Of a stretch of 24,495 nucleotides of DNA, positions 7,828 to 16,946 are shown in pieces. How positions within the stretch are numbered: position 1 is the stretch's first letter; every line of letters begins with the position of its first letter. The DNA is from CAYUTA01 sp964447605. Lineage in GTDB: Bacteria; Bacillota; Clostridia; Christensenellales; CAG-138. Location: positions 1 to 24,495 of the forward strand of contig CAYUTA010000035.1 in NCBI GenBank assembly GCA_964447605.1. The letters are read 5' to 3'. A program made the position numbers and the translations under genes. The notes beneath the pieces were generated by a model. That model had not been told where the DNA came from, ran no database searches, and worked only from the letters and a program-made list of their open reading frames with translations.

Positions 7828-9354
7828 TTACAGACCCCCCGCACCCTGATCAAGGCTGCGGTATTGCACGGCCTCCGCATAATGCGCAAACTGAACCCGA
7901 TCGCTTCCCTCTACGTCCGCGATTGTGCGCGCGACCTTTAGAATGCGCTGGTACGCCCGCGCGGAAAGCTGCATCTGCGTATAGGCGCGGCGCAGCAGCT
8001 GCTCGGATTTGGGATCGGGCGAACAGTATTTTTTTATAAGCTGCGCGTTCATCTGCGCATTGCAGACGATGCCGTCCTCAGCAAGGCGCGCCCGCTGCAT
8101 AGCCCGCGCACGGTTGACGCGCTCGCGGATGACGCAGGACGGTTCGCCGCCGGACCTGGCCGCAAGTTCGTCAAATCCGACCTCCGGCATCTCCACCTGG
8201 ATATCGACGCGGTCGAGCAGAGGGCCGGATACACGGCTTTTGTAACGGCCGATCTGAGACTGCGTGCAGCGGCATGCGTGGATGCGCGATCCATAGTTGC
8301 CGCACGGGCATGGGTTCATCGCCGCAACCAGCACGAATTCCGCAGGGTATGTTGCCGTTGCCATGGCACGGCTGACGGTGATAAAGCCATCCTCAAGCGG
8401 CTGGCGCAGCGCCTCCAGCACATCCCGCTTAAACTCCGGCAGCTCGTCTAAAAACAGCACGCCGTAATGCGCAAGGCTGATCTCACCGGGCAGCGCGCGC
8501 GTACCGCCGCCAACGAGCGCCGCGGATGACGCGCCGTGGTGCGGCGCGCGGAACGGCCGTTCGCGCACGATGCCGCAATCCCTCGTTGCGCCGGCAATGG
8601 AATGAATCTTCGTAATCTCAAGCGATTCTCCATATGTCAGTTCCGGCATAATGGAAGGGATGCTGCGCGCAAGCATGGTTTTGCCCGATCCGGGCGTTCC
8701 GATCAGCAGGAGGTTGTGGCCGCCCGCAACGGCGATTTCCGCGGCGCGCTTCGCACCCTGCTGGCCCTTGATTTCAGAAAAGTCCGTAGAATAAATCACC
8801 TGTTCCGGCCGCCATTGTACGCAGGGACGGGGCGTGATTGGCCGCTTGCCGCGCACATGATCGGCCAGCTGCCCCAGCGAATCGACGGGCAGGACGGATA
8901 CCTCCGGGATGCAGGCGGCTTCCTCTCCATTATCCGCCGGCACGGCAAAAACGCGCCCGCCATGCGCGCTCGCGTCAATCACCATCGGCAGCGTGCCCGC
9001 AATGGGGCGTACGCTTCCATCGAGCGCCAGCTCGCCGAATACCTCAAAATCCAACTCCGGTTCCGGGCCAAGCTGCCCGGATGCGGCAAGGATGGACAGC
9101 GCGATGGGCAGATCGTATACCGCCCCCTCTTTGCGCATGTTCGCAGGCGCCAGATTGACCGTAACGCGTGCCGCCGGGAATACAAAACCGCTGTTTTTGA
9201 TGGCTGCGCGGACGCGCTCCCGCGATTCTTTCACCGCCGCGTCCGGCAAACCGACGGTTTCATATGCGGGCAGGCCGTTGCTGATATCGGTTTCCACCAG
9301 CACGGTATACCCGCCTACGCCATTGAGTCCGTGACTTTTTACACGTGCAAGCAT
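7828..9354 (-). CDS. comM: YifB/ComM family Mg-chelatase-like AAA+ ATPase
   Basis: A 508-residue protein. The N-terminal Lon-protease-like fold (about 20-140, VNLAPANMRKEG and YDLPIALSIL) is followed by a Mg-chelatase-type AAA+ domain with Walker A GTPGSGKT (219-226) and Walker B GVLFLDELPEF (298-308). A cysteine cluster CPCGNYGSRIHACRC (349-363) may bind zinc. The C-terminal region is also Mg-chelatase-like. ComM homologues are hexameric helicases that promote branch migration during transformation, and the direct coupling to dprA fits this. ATG at 9354 has GGGGGGAA about 8 bases upstream. No convincing sigma-A promoter was seen in the 338-bp gap upstream. Confidence 0.95.
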   Translation of the reverse strand: MLARVKSHGLNGVGGYTVLVETDISNGLPAYETVGLPDAAVKESRERVRAAIKNSGFVFPAARVTVNLAPANMRKEGAVYDLPIALSILAASGQLGPEPELDFEVFGELALDGSVRPIAGTLPMVIDASAHGGRVFAVPADNGEEAACIPEVSVLPVDSLGQLADHVRGKRPITPRPCVQWRPEQVIYSTDFSEIKGQQGAKRAAEIAVAGGHNLLLIGTPGSGKTMLARSIPSIMPELTYGESLEITKIHSIAGATRDCGIVRERPFRAPHHGASSAALVGGGTRALPGEISLAHYGVLFLDELPEFKRDVLEALRQPLEDGFITVSRAMATATYPAEFVLVAAMNPCPCGNYGSRIHACRCTQSQIGRYKSRVSGPLLDRVDIQVEMPEVGFDELAARSGGEPSCVIRERVNRARAMQRARLAEDGIVCNAQMNAQLIKKYCSPDPKSEQLLRRAYTQMQLSARAYQRILKVARTIADVEGSDRVQFAHYAEAVQYRSLDQGAGGL

Positions 9355-9692
9355 GTACAGTTCCCCCCGTTTTACATTGCGAACGTTCCGTTAAGCTCCT
9401 ATTCCCGCGTTGTCGCCGATATTGGGCTGCGCCGAATCGCTCCGTGCTTTTTTCAAATGCCGTGCGCCCGCCCTGAAACGACATGCGCTTGGCCTGGCCC
9501 CAACCCGCAGACGCCTGAATTCCGCATGGCGGGCCGAGTCCGCTAACCCCGCCGGAACACAAACCGTAGAATCGCGCGCAGTTTATGAGGTTCACGAGGC
9601 CGGAACACATTCCCGCATGCCGGATGGCGAAAGGCAACCCGTCGCTTGTTCCGCGCTATAATCTCCCCTCAATTCCGAAGGTCCTGCAACGG
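9355..9692. other. 338-bp intergenic region, no gene seen
   Basis: The stretch between the large glycosyltransferase gene and comM holds no frame with a ribosome-binding site and no hairpin with a U-run, so no intrinsic terminator for the upstream gene was found. A short palindrome GAACGTTC lies at about 9380-9388. It lacks the 4-base spacer of a Bacillus-type SOS box. I see nothing else I can support. Confidence 0.6.
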
Positions 9693-12600
9693 TCACGGTG
9701 CGCCGTAAAAGAGCTTTCCGCCCGGCAGCTTATGCAGAACTGCCGCCCATTCGGCCGAGACCGGCAGACCCGAAAGCCCCGGATACATCAGGATAAACAG
9801 CAGGGCTGCAAAGCCAAGCCACGCCCATTTGACAAACCACAGTCCATCGTACCGTTCATCAAGCTTCTGCAGGCCGTAAACCGACGCAAGGATCAAAAAC
9901 GGCACCGTGCCGAAAAAATGGTAAATAAACGTGCAACGGCTGACCAGCACCCAGGGCAGATAGTTTGCGAGAACGCCGATGCAGAGAACCTGCAGCGCGC
10001 GGTCCGGCTTGATATGGTTGGTAACGCGTGCAGCAAACAGCGCAACGGCCCCGACCGAGCATACCCACCACACGGCGGGGTTGCCGGATGCGCTCATTGT
10101 GGAGATAACGGCGCCGTTATCATAGCTGGTAAAATAATACCACATGGGCTTAACGGTGAACGGCCACTCATACCAAAGCGACTGATAGGGATGCGTGGCG
10201 TTGAGTGTGCTGTGGTAACTGTACATGAATTCCTGGTACTTCCGCCATGTTCCTATCGCGCTGGTCAGCCCATAGTACGAATCCGCGCTCTGGCCCGCCT
10301 CATAAATATAGTAGGGCAGGTATGAAAAGAAGTAGATGGCAAACGGAATGGCGATAAAAAAGACGCAGCACATGCCGCAGGTTTTGAGCGCATAGCGCCA
10401 GTAGGGTGCGACCTGCTCGCGGTGCGCCGCCGAGCCGCGCGTTTTTAAACGCAGATATTCATAATAACGCGCCACAAGCGAACTGAAAAACAGCGCCGCA
10501 AGTCCGGCTCCGGCATAGATACACGTCCACTTGCACGCCGCGCCAACGCCGAAAAACAGGCCCGAAAGGAACAACGGCTTATAGGTCTTTTTCAAACCGT
10601 CCACAAAAAAGTTCATACGGATGTACTGATACATATAGTAGTACATCAACAGCACGAAAAATACCCCGTAAACGTCGATGGTGGCAATGCGCGTTTGCGT
10701 AAAATGCATAAAGTCGAACGCAAACAGTCCGGCCGCAAGCAGCGCGTACTCCGATTTTTTAAACATACGCTTGCCAAACGCATAGAGAATGGGCAGCATG
10801 CCCACGCCAAACAGCGCGCCCACTACGCGCCAGCCGAACGGACACATGCCAAACACCGCAACTCCAAGCATGATGAACAGCTTGCCCAGCGGCGGATGTG
10901 AGTTCTCATACGGCGCAAGATTATGCAGATGCTCATATGCCGTACGACCGTGATACAGCTCGTCAAAATACATGCCGTTGAAGCAGCCCGGCCTGTCCGG
11001 CACGGTATCCTGCTCGTCAAACAGCGCATGCCGCTCACGCGCCGCGCCCTTGAGCGTGACGGGGATCAGCTCCCCCTGCTCGTCAAAGAACGCAAGCTCG
11101 TTGAGCTTGAGACCACCAGAATAGACCAGAAGCTCCACGCTGTCGGCCGTGAAATCCGTCTCCACCTGCTTCCAGCGGAACATGTCGTCATATGTCTGCT
11201 CAAATGTTTCGTTATGTGCGCCCGCACTGATCAGCAGCGTGCCGCCAGTCTTGATATTCCCGTAGACCCAGTATTGCGCAACATGCCGCGTACGGTCAAA
11301 CGCAACGGAAACCGTCTCCCCCGCTTTGTCGGATTGCCAGTACGTCTGCGGCGCGTTCAGCGTGCCCAGGTTCGTCAGCGCGGTTACGCCGTAAACAAGC
11401 GTGAGCGCCAACACATAGAACATATCGCGTTTGGTATAATGTAGCTTTCCGTCACAGGGCCGCTCGGGCAGAACCGGGCTTGATAGCGGAGTCTGGCCGA
11501 AAAGCGTCTGCAAAAACGTTGTGTTGCCGCGCGTCCCGGCAGCCGCCGGCTTGTTCGGCATGATTTTATCCAGCAAAAGGATTTGGACGGTCACGTAGCA
11601 CAGATAGCCGAAGCTTGCGACCGCCAGCAATGAGCCGATTGCGGTTACCACATCGTAAAACGTCCCGCGTACCGCCGAGCGATTGATCACATACATGGCG
11701 GCGAGCACGTTGAGCAGCGCGCTGATGCCGATTGCGCCATACGCGGCCAGCACGCGGCGGTCGCGGCAGCACAGGTAGGCCATCATAAGCAGCATCAATG
11801 CGGGAATGAGATACCGCTCGTGCATATAATGACCCAGCGTGAATACGCCCGCAATGAGCACAGCGCCGGAAAGGTACAGCGCGGCGCCCCTGCCCGCGCG
11901 GGTATTGCGGCCACGCCAATACAATGCCGCCGAGAACGCCATCGAAAGCCCGATGCCAATCTTCCCCCAGGTAAGAAACGGCACGCCCAGTACCGTATTC
12001 TCCACGGATTTCCAGTTGCCGCCCAGCAGCGAAAACAGATTGAACGCCTCAATGGACGCATACGGATACGACGCCGCGGTGGATTTGTATTTTTCTATAA
12101 GCCAGTTCCACGGCTGCGCGCTCTGAAACGGCAGCGACAGCAGGAACAGCGTGGCCAGCGCGGCCAGCACGGCCAGCGCCGCGTCCAGCAGCGCGCGTTT
12201 CCAGCCGCGTGAAAAACAATCGGCAAGATAAGCCACGGCAAGAATCGGTCCCAGCATGAGCGCCTGGGGCTTAAACAGAATGGCAAGCCCGTACACCGCG
12301 CCCGCGAGTATTTTTTTATCCTGCAGGAAGAAATGGCAGGCCAGCACCAAAAGCAGCGTGAGCAGGGTGTCGATCTGCCCCCACGCGCCGGAAATGAACA
12401 TCAATGCGGGATTCAGCGCAAGCACGCCCGCCAGCACGAGCGCAAACGACTCGCGCATCCCGTTCTGTTTTGCAATGCGGTAGACAAAATATGCGCTGAA
12501 AAGATCTGCCATCGTTGCAGGCAGCTTAAAGACAAACGCCATTGCGTCGCTGCCATAGGGCAGGCCGAGCAGCTTGCAGAGCCACGCGAGAGAGCCACAG

Positions 12601-13550
12601 ATATACATGTAGCCCGGCGGGTAATCCGCAAACATGCCGGAGGTGTAAAAGTTCCCAATTCCGCCCTCAAGCAGTGCATTGCCCCAGGCCATGAAGCAGT
12701 TGATGTCGGTTGGGTGACCATAGAAGGCCAGAGACAGCGCGAGGCGCAGCACGAACGCGGCAACCAACACACAGGGCAAGCCCCAGCGCCCCCCGTCTCC
12801 ATAACCGGGCAAGGCCCCGTTTTCATAGCGCAGTACACGCAGGTACAGCAGCGCAAAAATAGCTGCACACAGCGCCGTGACCGCAAGAATGACGCCAAAC
12901 ATGTCTGTGCCCGGCTCGGCCGGCACGTCGTCGGCCGCCTGCGCGGAAACATGCGAAACCGTGCCGTTCTCCGTTGCCAGGTCGATTACTGCCGCACCCT
13001 CCGGCGCGTCGGCCTTTGTCAGCGTCACGTCATAAAACGCCGCCTGACCGCTGGCAGTCGTGCCATAGCCGCCCAAACGAAGCGCCGCGCGCACCCGCGT
13101 CTGCTCCGGACCCGTACGCACGTACATGGTCACGCGCTGCCAGTCGTTTGTGCCATGGAGATTCTCCGAGTAGCAGTAGGTGCCGTCTATGCCGTAGTTG
13201 TCGATGGAAAGCGATGCGCCCGTTCCGCCGGATACATCCCAGGTGCGCACAAACGCAGACATCTGATACACCGCATCCGGTTCGACCTCCACGGTCTGGC
13301 AAACGCGCGAATCGTTCGCCGCCTCCTGGTAGAGCACGACGAATGCGCCGCGTCCTTCTTCCGTATCCACGTATGCGTCGGCCGCCGCCGCGCTGTACGC
13401 CTCAAATTCCCAGCCGGACGGCAGGTCGGCAGACTCCATGTGCTGAGAAAAGTCGCCGTTGTAAAGCAACTCGCCGTCGGATTCCGCCCCTGCCGCTCCG
13501 GGCAACAGCACAAGCGCCAGCAGGGTTAGAATTGCAACCAGTTTCCGCAT
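9693..13550 (-). CDS. Double GT-C glycosyltransferase fusion: lectin-like module, mannosyltransferase-like module and PMT-like module
   Basis: A 1285-residue polytopic membrane protein. Residues 1-22 form a Sec signal peptide ending AAGA. Residues 27-185 resemble a carbohydrate-binding beta-sandwich (LLYNGDFS...SGWEF, typical of CBM4/9-like modules). A first hydrophobic module (about 215-665) carries HPTDINCFMAWG with Asp282 and then YPPGYMY, the pattern of GT-C enzymes that use lipid-phosphate sugars. After a linker and a further TM segment, residues about 735-835 form an extracytoplasmic beta-rich insert. PMT-type FDELYHG (Asp863-Glu864) and HPPLGK (885-890) then start a second GT-C module with a hydrophobic C-terminal half like PMT_4TMC. 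PMT enzymes transfer mannose from polyprenyl-phosphate-mannose to proteins; the sugar and acceptor here are unknown. The gene has its own promoter and an AAAGGA Shine-Dalgarno, and interrupts a conserved housekeeping cluster. The domain order is read from motifs, not from a profile search. Confidence 0.85.
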   Translation of the reverse strand: MRKLVAILTLLALVLLPGAAGAESDGELLYNGDFSQHMESADLPSGWEFEAYSAAAADAYVDTEEGRGAFVVLYQEAANDSRVCQTVEVEPDAVYQMSAFVRTWDVSGGTGASLSIDNYGIDGTYCYSENLHGTNDWQRVTMYVRTGPEQTRVRAALRLGGYGTTASGQAAFYDVTLTKADAPEGAAVIDLATENGTVSHVSAQAADDVPAEPGTDMFGVILAVTALCAAIFALLYLRVLRYENGALPGYGDGGRWGLPCVLVAAFVLRLALSLAFYGHPTDINCFMAWGNALLEGGIGNFYTSGMFADYPPGYMYICGSLAWLCKLLGLPYGSDAMAFVFKLPATMADLFSAYFVYRIAKQNGMRESFALVLAGVLALNPALMFISGAWGQIDTLLTLLLVLACHFFLQDKKILAGAVYGLAILFKPQALMLGPILAVAYLADCFSRGWKRALLDAALAVLAALATLFLLSLPFQSAQPWNWLIEKYKSTAASYPYASIEAFNLFSLLGGNWKSVENTVLGVPFLTWGKIGIGLSMAFSAALYWRGRNTRAGRGAALYLSGAVLIAGVFTLGHYMHERYLIPALMLLMMAYLCCRDRRVLAAYGAIGISALLNVLAAMYVINRSAVRGTFYDVVTAIGSLLAVASFGYLCYVTVQILLLDKIMPNKPAAAGTRGNTTFLQTLFGQTPLSSPVLPERPCDGKLHYTKRDMFYVLALTLVYGVTALTNLGTLNAPQTYWQSDKAGETVSVAFDRTRHVAQYWVYGNIKTGGTLLISAGAHNETFEQTYDDMFRWKQVETDFTADSVELLVYSGGLKLNELAFFDEQGELIPVTLKGAARERHALFDEQDTVPDRPGCFNGMYFDELYHGRTAYEHLHNLAPYENSHPPLGKLFIMLGVAVFGMCPFGWRVVGALFGVGMLPILYAFGKRMFKKSEYALLAAGLFAFDFMHFTQTRIATIDVYGVFFVLLMYYYMYQYIRMNFFVDGLKKTYKPLFLSGLFFGVGAACKWTCIYAGAGLAALFFSSLVARYYEYLRLKTRGSAAHREQVAPYWRYALKTCGMCCVFFIAIPFAIYFFSYLPYYIYEAGQSADSYYGLTSAIGTWRKYQEFMYSYHSTLNATHPYQSLWYEWPFTVKPMWYYFTSYDNGAVISTMSASGNPAVWWVCSVGAVALFAARVTNHIKPDRALQVLCIGVLANYLPWVLVSRCTFIYHFFGTVPFLILASVYGLQKLDERYDGLWFVKWAWLGFAALLFILMYPGLSGLPVSAEWAAVLHKLPGGKLFYGAP

Positions 13551-13587
13551 ACCAAATTGTTCCTTTCACGAGGCATGATCGTTTGCC

Positions 13588-13608
13588 AGCCGCCGCGCGA
13601 AGGCGGCT
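13588..13608 (-). other. GC-rich hairpin in the leader of the glycosyltransferase gene
   Basis: AGCCGCC (13588-13594) pairs with GGCGGCT (13602-13608) around a 7-base loop. On the minus strand it lies between the predicted transcription start and the ribosome-binding site of the glycosyltransferase gene. No U-run follows, so it is not a terminator. It may stabilise the leader or have no function. Confidence 0.4.
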
Positions 13609-13660
13609 CCCCCGGCGAGGAAACGTCATATCTCTTGAGAATGCCCCCCGCATCAAGCAC

Positions 13661-13689
13661 ATATTAGCACAGGCATGGCGCATACGCAA
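13661..13689 (-). promoter_or_regulatory. Sigma-A-type promoter with extended -10 for the glycosyltransferase gene
   Basis: On the minus strand TTGCGT (13684-13689) is followed after exactly 17 bases by TAATAT (13661-13666). TGC directly before TAATAT gives an extended -10. The predicted start is near 13654, about 100 bases before the ATG. The promoter begins 2 bases inside the yraN-proximal gap, so the glycosyltransferase can be expressed independently of rbgA-rnhB-yraN. Confidence 0.6.
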
Positions 13690-13690
13690 A

Positions 13691-14044
13691 CTATTGTCCG
13701 AACGCGTTGACGATATGCCGGATTTGGCCGTCCGGCAAATAAACCTCAATCACATCGAACCGCGCGGGCGCATCGGCCAAATTGTTTTCCATCAGATACG
13801 CCTGCGCTGCAAGCAGCAGATTCCGGCGCTTGCGCGCTCCAACCGCTTCCGCCGGCGTTCCATAGGTAAGGTTTGCGCGCGTCTTGACCTCCACAAACAC
13901 AACCGCATCCGATTGCCGCATCACAAGATCAAGCTCCCTGTGTCCGCAGCGGAAATTTTTCGCAAGCAGGCGGTATCCCCGCGCCTCGAGATAGCGCTGC
14001 GCAAGCCGTTCTCCATAATCGCCCGTTCGCTTGCCCGCATTCAT
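13691..14044 (-). CDS. yraN: UPF0102 (YraN family) nuclease-like protein
   Basis: A 117-residue protein of the YraN family, which has a restriction-endonuclease-like fold. GDYGERLAQRYLEARGY is the family opening. RELDLV and VFVEVKTR supply the D and ExK of a PD-(D/E)xK-type site. Its biological role is not established. ATG at 14044 overlaps the rnhB stop codon as ATGA, so translation is coupled. The in-frame extension upstream lies inside rnhB and is not family-like. The rnhB-yraN order is common in Firmicutes. Confidence 0.93.
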   Translation of the reverse strand: MNAGKRTGDYGERLAQRYLEARGYRLLAKNFRCGHRELDLVMRQSDAVVFVEVKTRANLTYGTPAEAVGARKRRNLLLAAQAYLMENNLADAPARFDVIEVYLPDGQIRHIVNAFGQ

Positions 14045-14673
14045 ACAAAGTTTCCAATAAAGCTGCGCCGGTGCAGCGGACACGGTCCATATGCCTTGAG
14101 CGCGGCGATGTGCTCCGCCGTGCCGTAGCCTTTGTTTCTTACAAAGCCGTACATCGGGTATCGCGCATCCTGCTGCGCCATATACCGGTCGCGCGCGACC
14201 TTGGCCAGCACCGACGCGCACGCGATGGAATATGACAACGCGTCGCCATGCACCAGCGAATGCTGCCGCGCCGGGATTTCCAGCCCCGAAAGCGCGTCGA
14301 TGAGCACGTCCGTCACGGGCGCGCCGATGGCGGCGAAGGCTTCGGCAAACGCGCGCCGCGTAGCCTGCAAGATGTTGATCTCGTCGATAACCTCCGGCCC
14401 CACCCATGCAAGCGAGTAGCTGTGCGCGGTCTGTATCAGGCGTTCATAGGCCGACTCACGGCGTCCGGCCGTCATCTTTTTGGAATCGTTGATATGCTCG
14501 ATCAACGGTTCGGGCGGCATTACCACACAAGCGACCGTAACCGGTCCTGCCAGCGGCCCACGCCCCACTTCGTCCATGCCTGCCAGCACACAGCCCGGCC
14601 GCGACCAGTACGCGCGGTCGATTTGGCTCAAATAGCGCAGGCGCCCGGCCTCGTCCATTTTTTTATATTCCAT
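14041..14673 (-). CDS. rnhB: Ribonuclease HII
   Basis: About 210 residues; degrades RNA in RNA/DNA hybrids and nicks at misincorporated ribonucleotides. GMDEVGRGPLAG provides Asp34 and Glu35, VLIDAL provides Asp127, and GDALSYSIACASVLAKVARD provides Asp144, completing the DEDD metal site. NDSKK is another family motif. I placed the start at 14673, which has GGGATGG just upstream and overlaps the rbgA end by 11 bp. An ATG at 14679 or 14658 is possible. Coupled to rbgA upstream and yraN downstream, as in Bacillus. Confidence 0.96.
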   Translation of the reverse strand: MEYKKMDEAGRLRYLSQIDRAYWSRPGCVLAGMDEVGRGPLAGPVTVACVVMPPEPLIEHINDSKKMTAGRRESAYERLIQTAHSYSLAWVGPEVIDEINILQATRRAFAEAFAAIGAPVTDVLIDALSGLEIPARQHSLVHGDALSYSIACASVLAKVARDRYMAQQDARYPMYGFVRNKGYGTAEHIAALKAYGPCPLHRRSFIGNFV

Positions 14674-15553
14674 GACCATCCCTGGCAGCGGCATCCTCGG
14701 TTTTCGTTGCGCCCGCCGGCCGCTCCAGCGTGGCGCGCGCGATCTTGCCGCCGCGATACTCGTCCAGTACGATGCGCGCGGCGCGTTCGGTATCGGGTTC
14801 CCCTCCACGCATCAGAAAGCCGCGCTTCTTTGCAACGGCCGCGAGCAACCCGTTTTGCGGCGCATGTTGCAATTGCACCCCATAACGGGCACACACCGCA
14901 TCCGGACAATGGATCATCAGTTCGCACAGTAGTTCGGCAGCAAGGCGCTCCGCATCCATAATTTCATCGTTGATGGATCCCAGAAACGCCAGATGCAGCG
15001 CATGCTGCGGGTTTTCCAGCCTGGGCCACAGCAGCCCCGGCGTATCCATCAGCTCGAGATAGGGCGAGATACGCACCCATTGCTTGCCCTTGGTCACGCC
15101 CGGCCTGTCCCCCACCTGCGCGCGATGGATGCCCGCCATACAGTTGATCAGCGTTGATTTCCCAACGTTCGGTATCCCAACCACCATGCAGCGTACAACC
15201 CTATTGACGCCTCTGGCCCTCCATGCCTCCGTTTTGGGCCGGGCCGCATGCGCAATCAATGCGGCGGCCGTTTTTTGCGCACTTTTGGCCGTAGCCTTGA
15301 TTTCCGCGGCAAAAATGCCGTGTTCGGCAAAATATGCGATCCACGCTTTGGTTGCCGCCGCGTCCGCCAGATCCGCCTTGTTGAGCAGCACCACCCGCGC
15401 CTTTGTCGCAAACAGCGCGTCGAAGTCCGGATTGCGCGTTGCCGCGGGCGCGCGCGCATCAACAAGCTCTACGACCACGTCAATCAGCTTTAGATGCTCC
15501 GTAAGCATCCGCCGCGCCTTGGTCATATGCCCTGGGTACCATTGAATATGCAT
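14663..15553 (-). CDS. rbgA: Ribosome biogenesis GTPase RbgA (YlqF)
   Basis: A 296-residue circularly permuted GTPase needed for late 50S subunit assembly. The permuted motif order is visible: G4 NKAD (58-61) precedes G1 GIPNVGKS (126-133), then G2 with Thr154 in PGVTKG, and G3 DTPG (170-173). The C-terminal half is the helical RNA-binding domain. The N-terminus MHIQWYPGHMTKARR is diagnostic. I used ATG at 15553 with AGGGA upstream; an in-frame TTG six codons earlier has a GGGGG only 3 bases away, too close for good spacing. It is first in an rbgA-rnhB-yraN operon behind its own promoter. Confidence 0.96.
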   Translation of the reverse strand: MHIQWYPGHMTKARRMLTEHLKLIDVVVELVDARAPAATRNPDFDALFATKARVVLLNKADLADAAATKAWIAYFAEHGIFAAEIKATAKSAQKTAAALIAHAARPKTEAWRARGVNRVVRCMVVGIPNVGKSTLINCMAGIHRAQVGDRPGVTKGKQWVRISPYLELMDTPGLLWPRLENPQHALHLAFLGSINDEIMDAERLAAELLCELMIHCPDAVCARYGVQLQHAPQNGLLAAVAKKRGFLMRGGEPDTERAARIVLDEYRGGKIARATLERPAGATKTEDAAARDGHGI

Positions 15554-15612
15554 CGATTCCCTGTCCGTCAAAGTTCCCCCGCCCTTTCGCCTGTTTCATT
15601 TCCGGCATCCAT

Positions 15613-15643
15613 ATTATAGCAGGTTCTGTACGCCGCCGTCCAA
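15613..15643 (-). promoter_or_regulatory. Extended -10 promoter for rbgA-rnhB-yraN
   Basis: On the minus strand TGC precedes a perfect TATAAT (15613-15618). TTGGAC (15638-15643) lies 19 bases upstream, a little longer than the ideal 17, and the extended -10 can compensate. The predicted start at about 15606 leaves a leader of about 50 bases before rbgA. Confidence 0.65.
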
Positions 15644-15802
15644 TCTTCGGCAAAAACACAGGAAAATGGCATGCGGTCAGTGGGCAGGCCAATTTATAAA
15701 TGCACGCTTGTGCGTCGGTATTTGATAGGATATTGATAAGCACGGGCAAAGCCGGGGGCCGTCCGGCCGATGCGTGCGGCGCGCTCCATTTATGGCGATC
15801 AG

Positions 15803-16825
15803 TTATGGCGACCAGACGGACATGGCCTGCAGCTGTGCTGGCATTTCGATCTTCTCCATGCACGCGGCGATGGCTTCGGCCAGATACGGCACAGCGTTAA
15901 GCGCCTGCGTGAGCGTGTTTGCGTTATGTCCCACCTCAACAAGCAGGCATGCGCTGGAAACATGCTGGTTGTACCGCCCGGTTTTTATGCGGATATCGCG
16001 CGTAAGCTGCTCGTCAACCGCTTTGAGCCGTCCGGTAATGGCCTTAGCAAGCGCAAGGTTGCTCTCAAAGTCCGGCTTTTGCGCAAAGCCCGCGCCGGTC
16101 GCGCCCTCACCCGTGCCGACAACGAACATCAGCCGCGCGGTCTGCTTGCCGTCGATTTCAACAAAGTCCTGCGGCTGCGAAGTATCCTTGCCGGTGCCGT
16201 ATGCGTCGCGATGTACGTCGATGAATATACTTAGCGACGGATAGCGCGCCTGATAGCTCTGCATTGCCACAAGCGAACGACTGTATGCGCTTGCCAGCTT
16301 AGGCGGCTCGTAATTGGTTGTGTCGTGCAAAACGCCGAGGCCGTATTCGGTTTCCAAAAGCGCCTTGAGCTTTGCGCCAACGGCGACGACGCTCTTGCTC
16401 GCGTCCTCGGTCCGCCAGCTCCCGCACGGCCGATAGGTTTCGCTTTCCGTTTGCAGATAGGCCTCCGTGGCGTGCGTATGATAGATCAAAATGCGCGGGG
16501 CGTCCTGCCCCTCCTCCGCCGTTACGGTTACCGCAGGTTGATCGTTTTCTTGCACTTCGATACGGACTGGGGGTTGCCGCCGCGCGGGCGCCGCGGGTTC
16601 TGCGGGAACGGTTGCCGGCTCCGCCTGCTCCAAAACGGAGTAAGCCGGTACGCAAAAGTGCAAAAACGCCGTGTTCGCGCCGAGAATCAAGAACGATGGA
16701 AGCATCGCAATGCAAAGCGCGGCGGCTGTGCCGATGCAGATCCAGTCCATGCGGCCCAACGGGATTTTTTCCGTATGCTTTTTAACAGAAAGCGGCTTGC
16801 GGGCGGCTCTGCGGTTCTTTTGCAT
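15803..16825 (-). CDS. spoIIP: Stage II sporulation protein P
   Basis: A 340-residue membrane-anchored peptidoglycan hydrolase (amidase/endopeptidase) that works with SpoIID and SpoIIM to remove septal wall and drive engulfment. A basic cytoplasmic tail (1-26) precedes one TM segment (about 27-48), a Pro/Ala-rich linker (65-110), and an Amidase_3-like SpoIIP domain. Probable metal and catalytic residues are His116, His118 and Glu121 in YHTHATEAY, His205 and Asp207 in IDVHRDAYG, and Glu298 and His300 in VEVGHN. ATG at 16825 has GGGAGGA 9 bases upstream; a GTG six codons earlier overlaps that Shine-Dalgarno. It lies 121 bp after gpr, and the gpr-spoIIP order is conserved in Bacillus. A sigma-E-like CATACGTT occurs in the gap, but I found no well-spaced -35. 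Confidence 0.95.
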   Translation of the reverse strand: MQKNRRAARKPLSVKKHTEKIPLGRMDWICIGTAAALCIAMLPSFLILGANTAFLHFCVPAYSVLEQAEPATVPAEPAAPARRQPPVRIEVQENDQPAVTVTAEEGQDAPRILIYHTHATEAYLQTESETYRPCGSWRTEDASKSVVAVGAKLKALLETEYGLGVLHDTTNYEPPKLASAYSRSLVAMQSYQARYPSLSIFIDVHRDAYGTGKDTSQPQDFVEIDGKQTARLMFVVGTGEGATGAGFAQKPDFESNLALAKAITGRLKAVDEQLTRDIRIKTGRYNQHVSSACLLVEVGHNANTLTQALNAVPYLAEAIAACMEKIEMPAQLQAMSVWSP

Positions 16826-16946
16826 TACGACATGTCCTCCCACATCAGCGTATGCCTTCGGGGGACAACGTATGACGCGGGAGCATGCCGCCTATGCAGG
16901 GTTTATGCGGTTTTTATCCGCACATTCGGGTTTGCCGGCTTTCTGC

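Noticed and set aside
9380..9390. GAACGTTC as a LexA/SOS box before comM
   Set aside because: The Bacillus-type box needs four bases between GAAC and GTTC; none are present.
9260..9637. Minus-strand 125-codon frame spanning the gap before comM
   Set aside because: No Shine-Dalgarno, Cys/Gly/Arg-rich content typical of chance frames, and its end lies inside comM in another frame.
12333..13529. Plus-strand frame of 398 codons opposite the glycosyltransferase gene
   Set aside because: Basic, low-complexity content and no start signal; it shadows a well-supported gene.
16895..16925. GCGG/CCGC hairpin after gpr as a terminator
   Set aside because: Only a 4-bp stem and no following U-run on the minus strand, so gpr and spoIIP may be co-transcribed.
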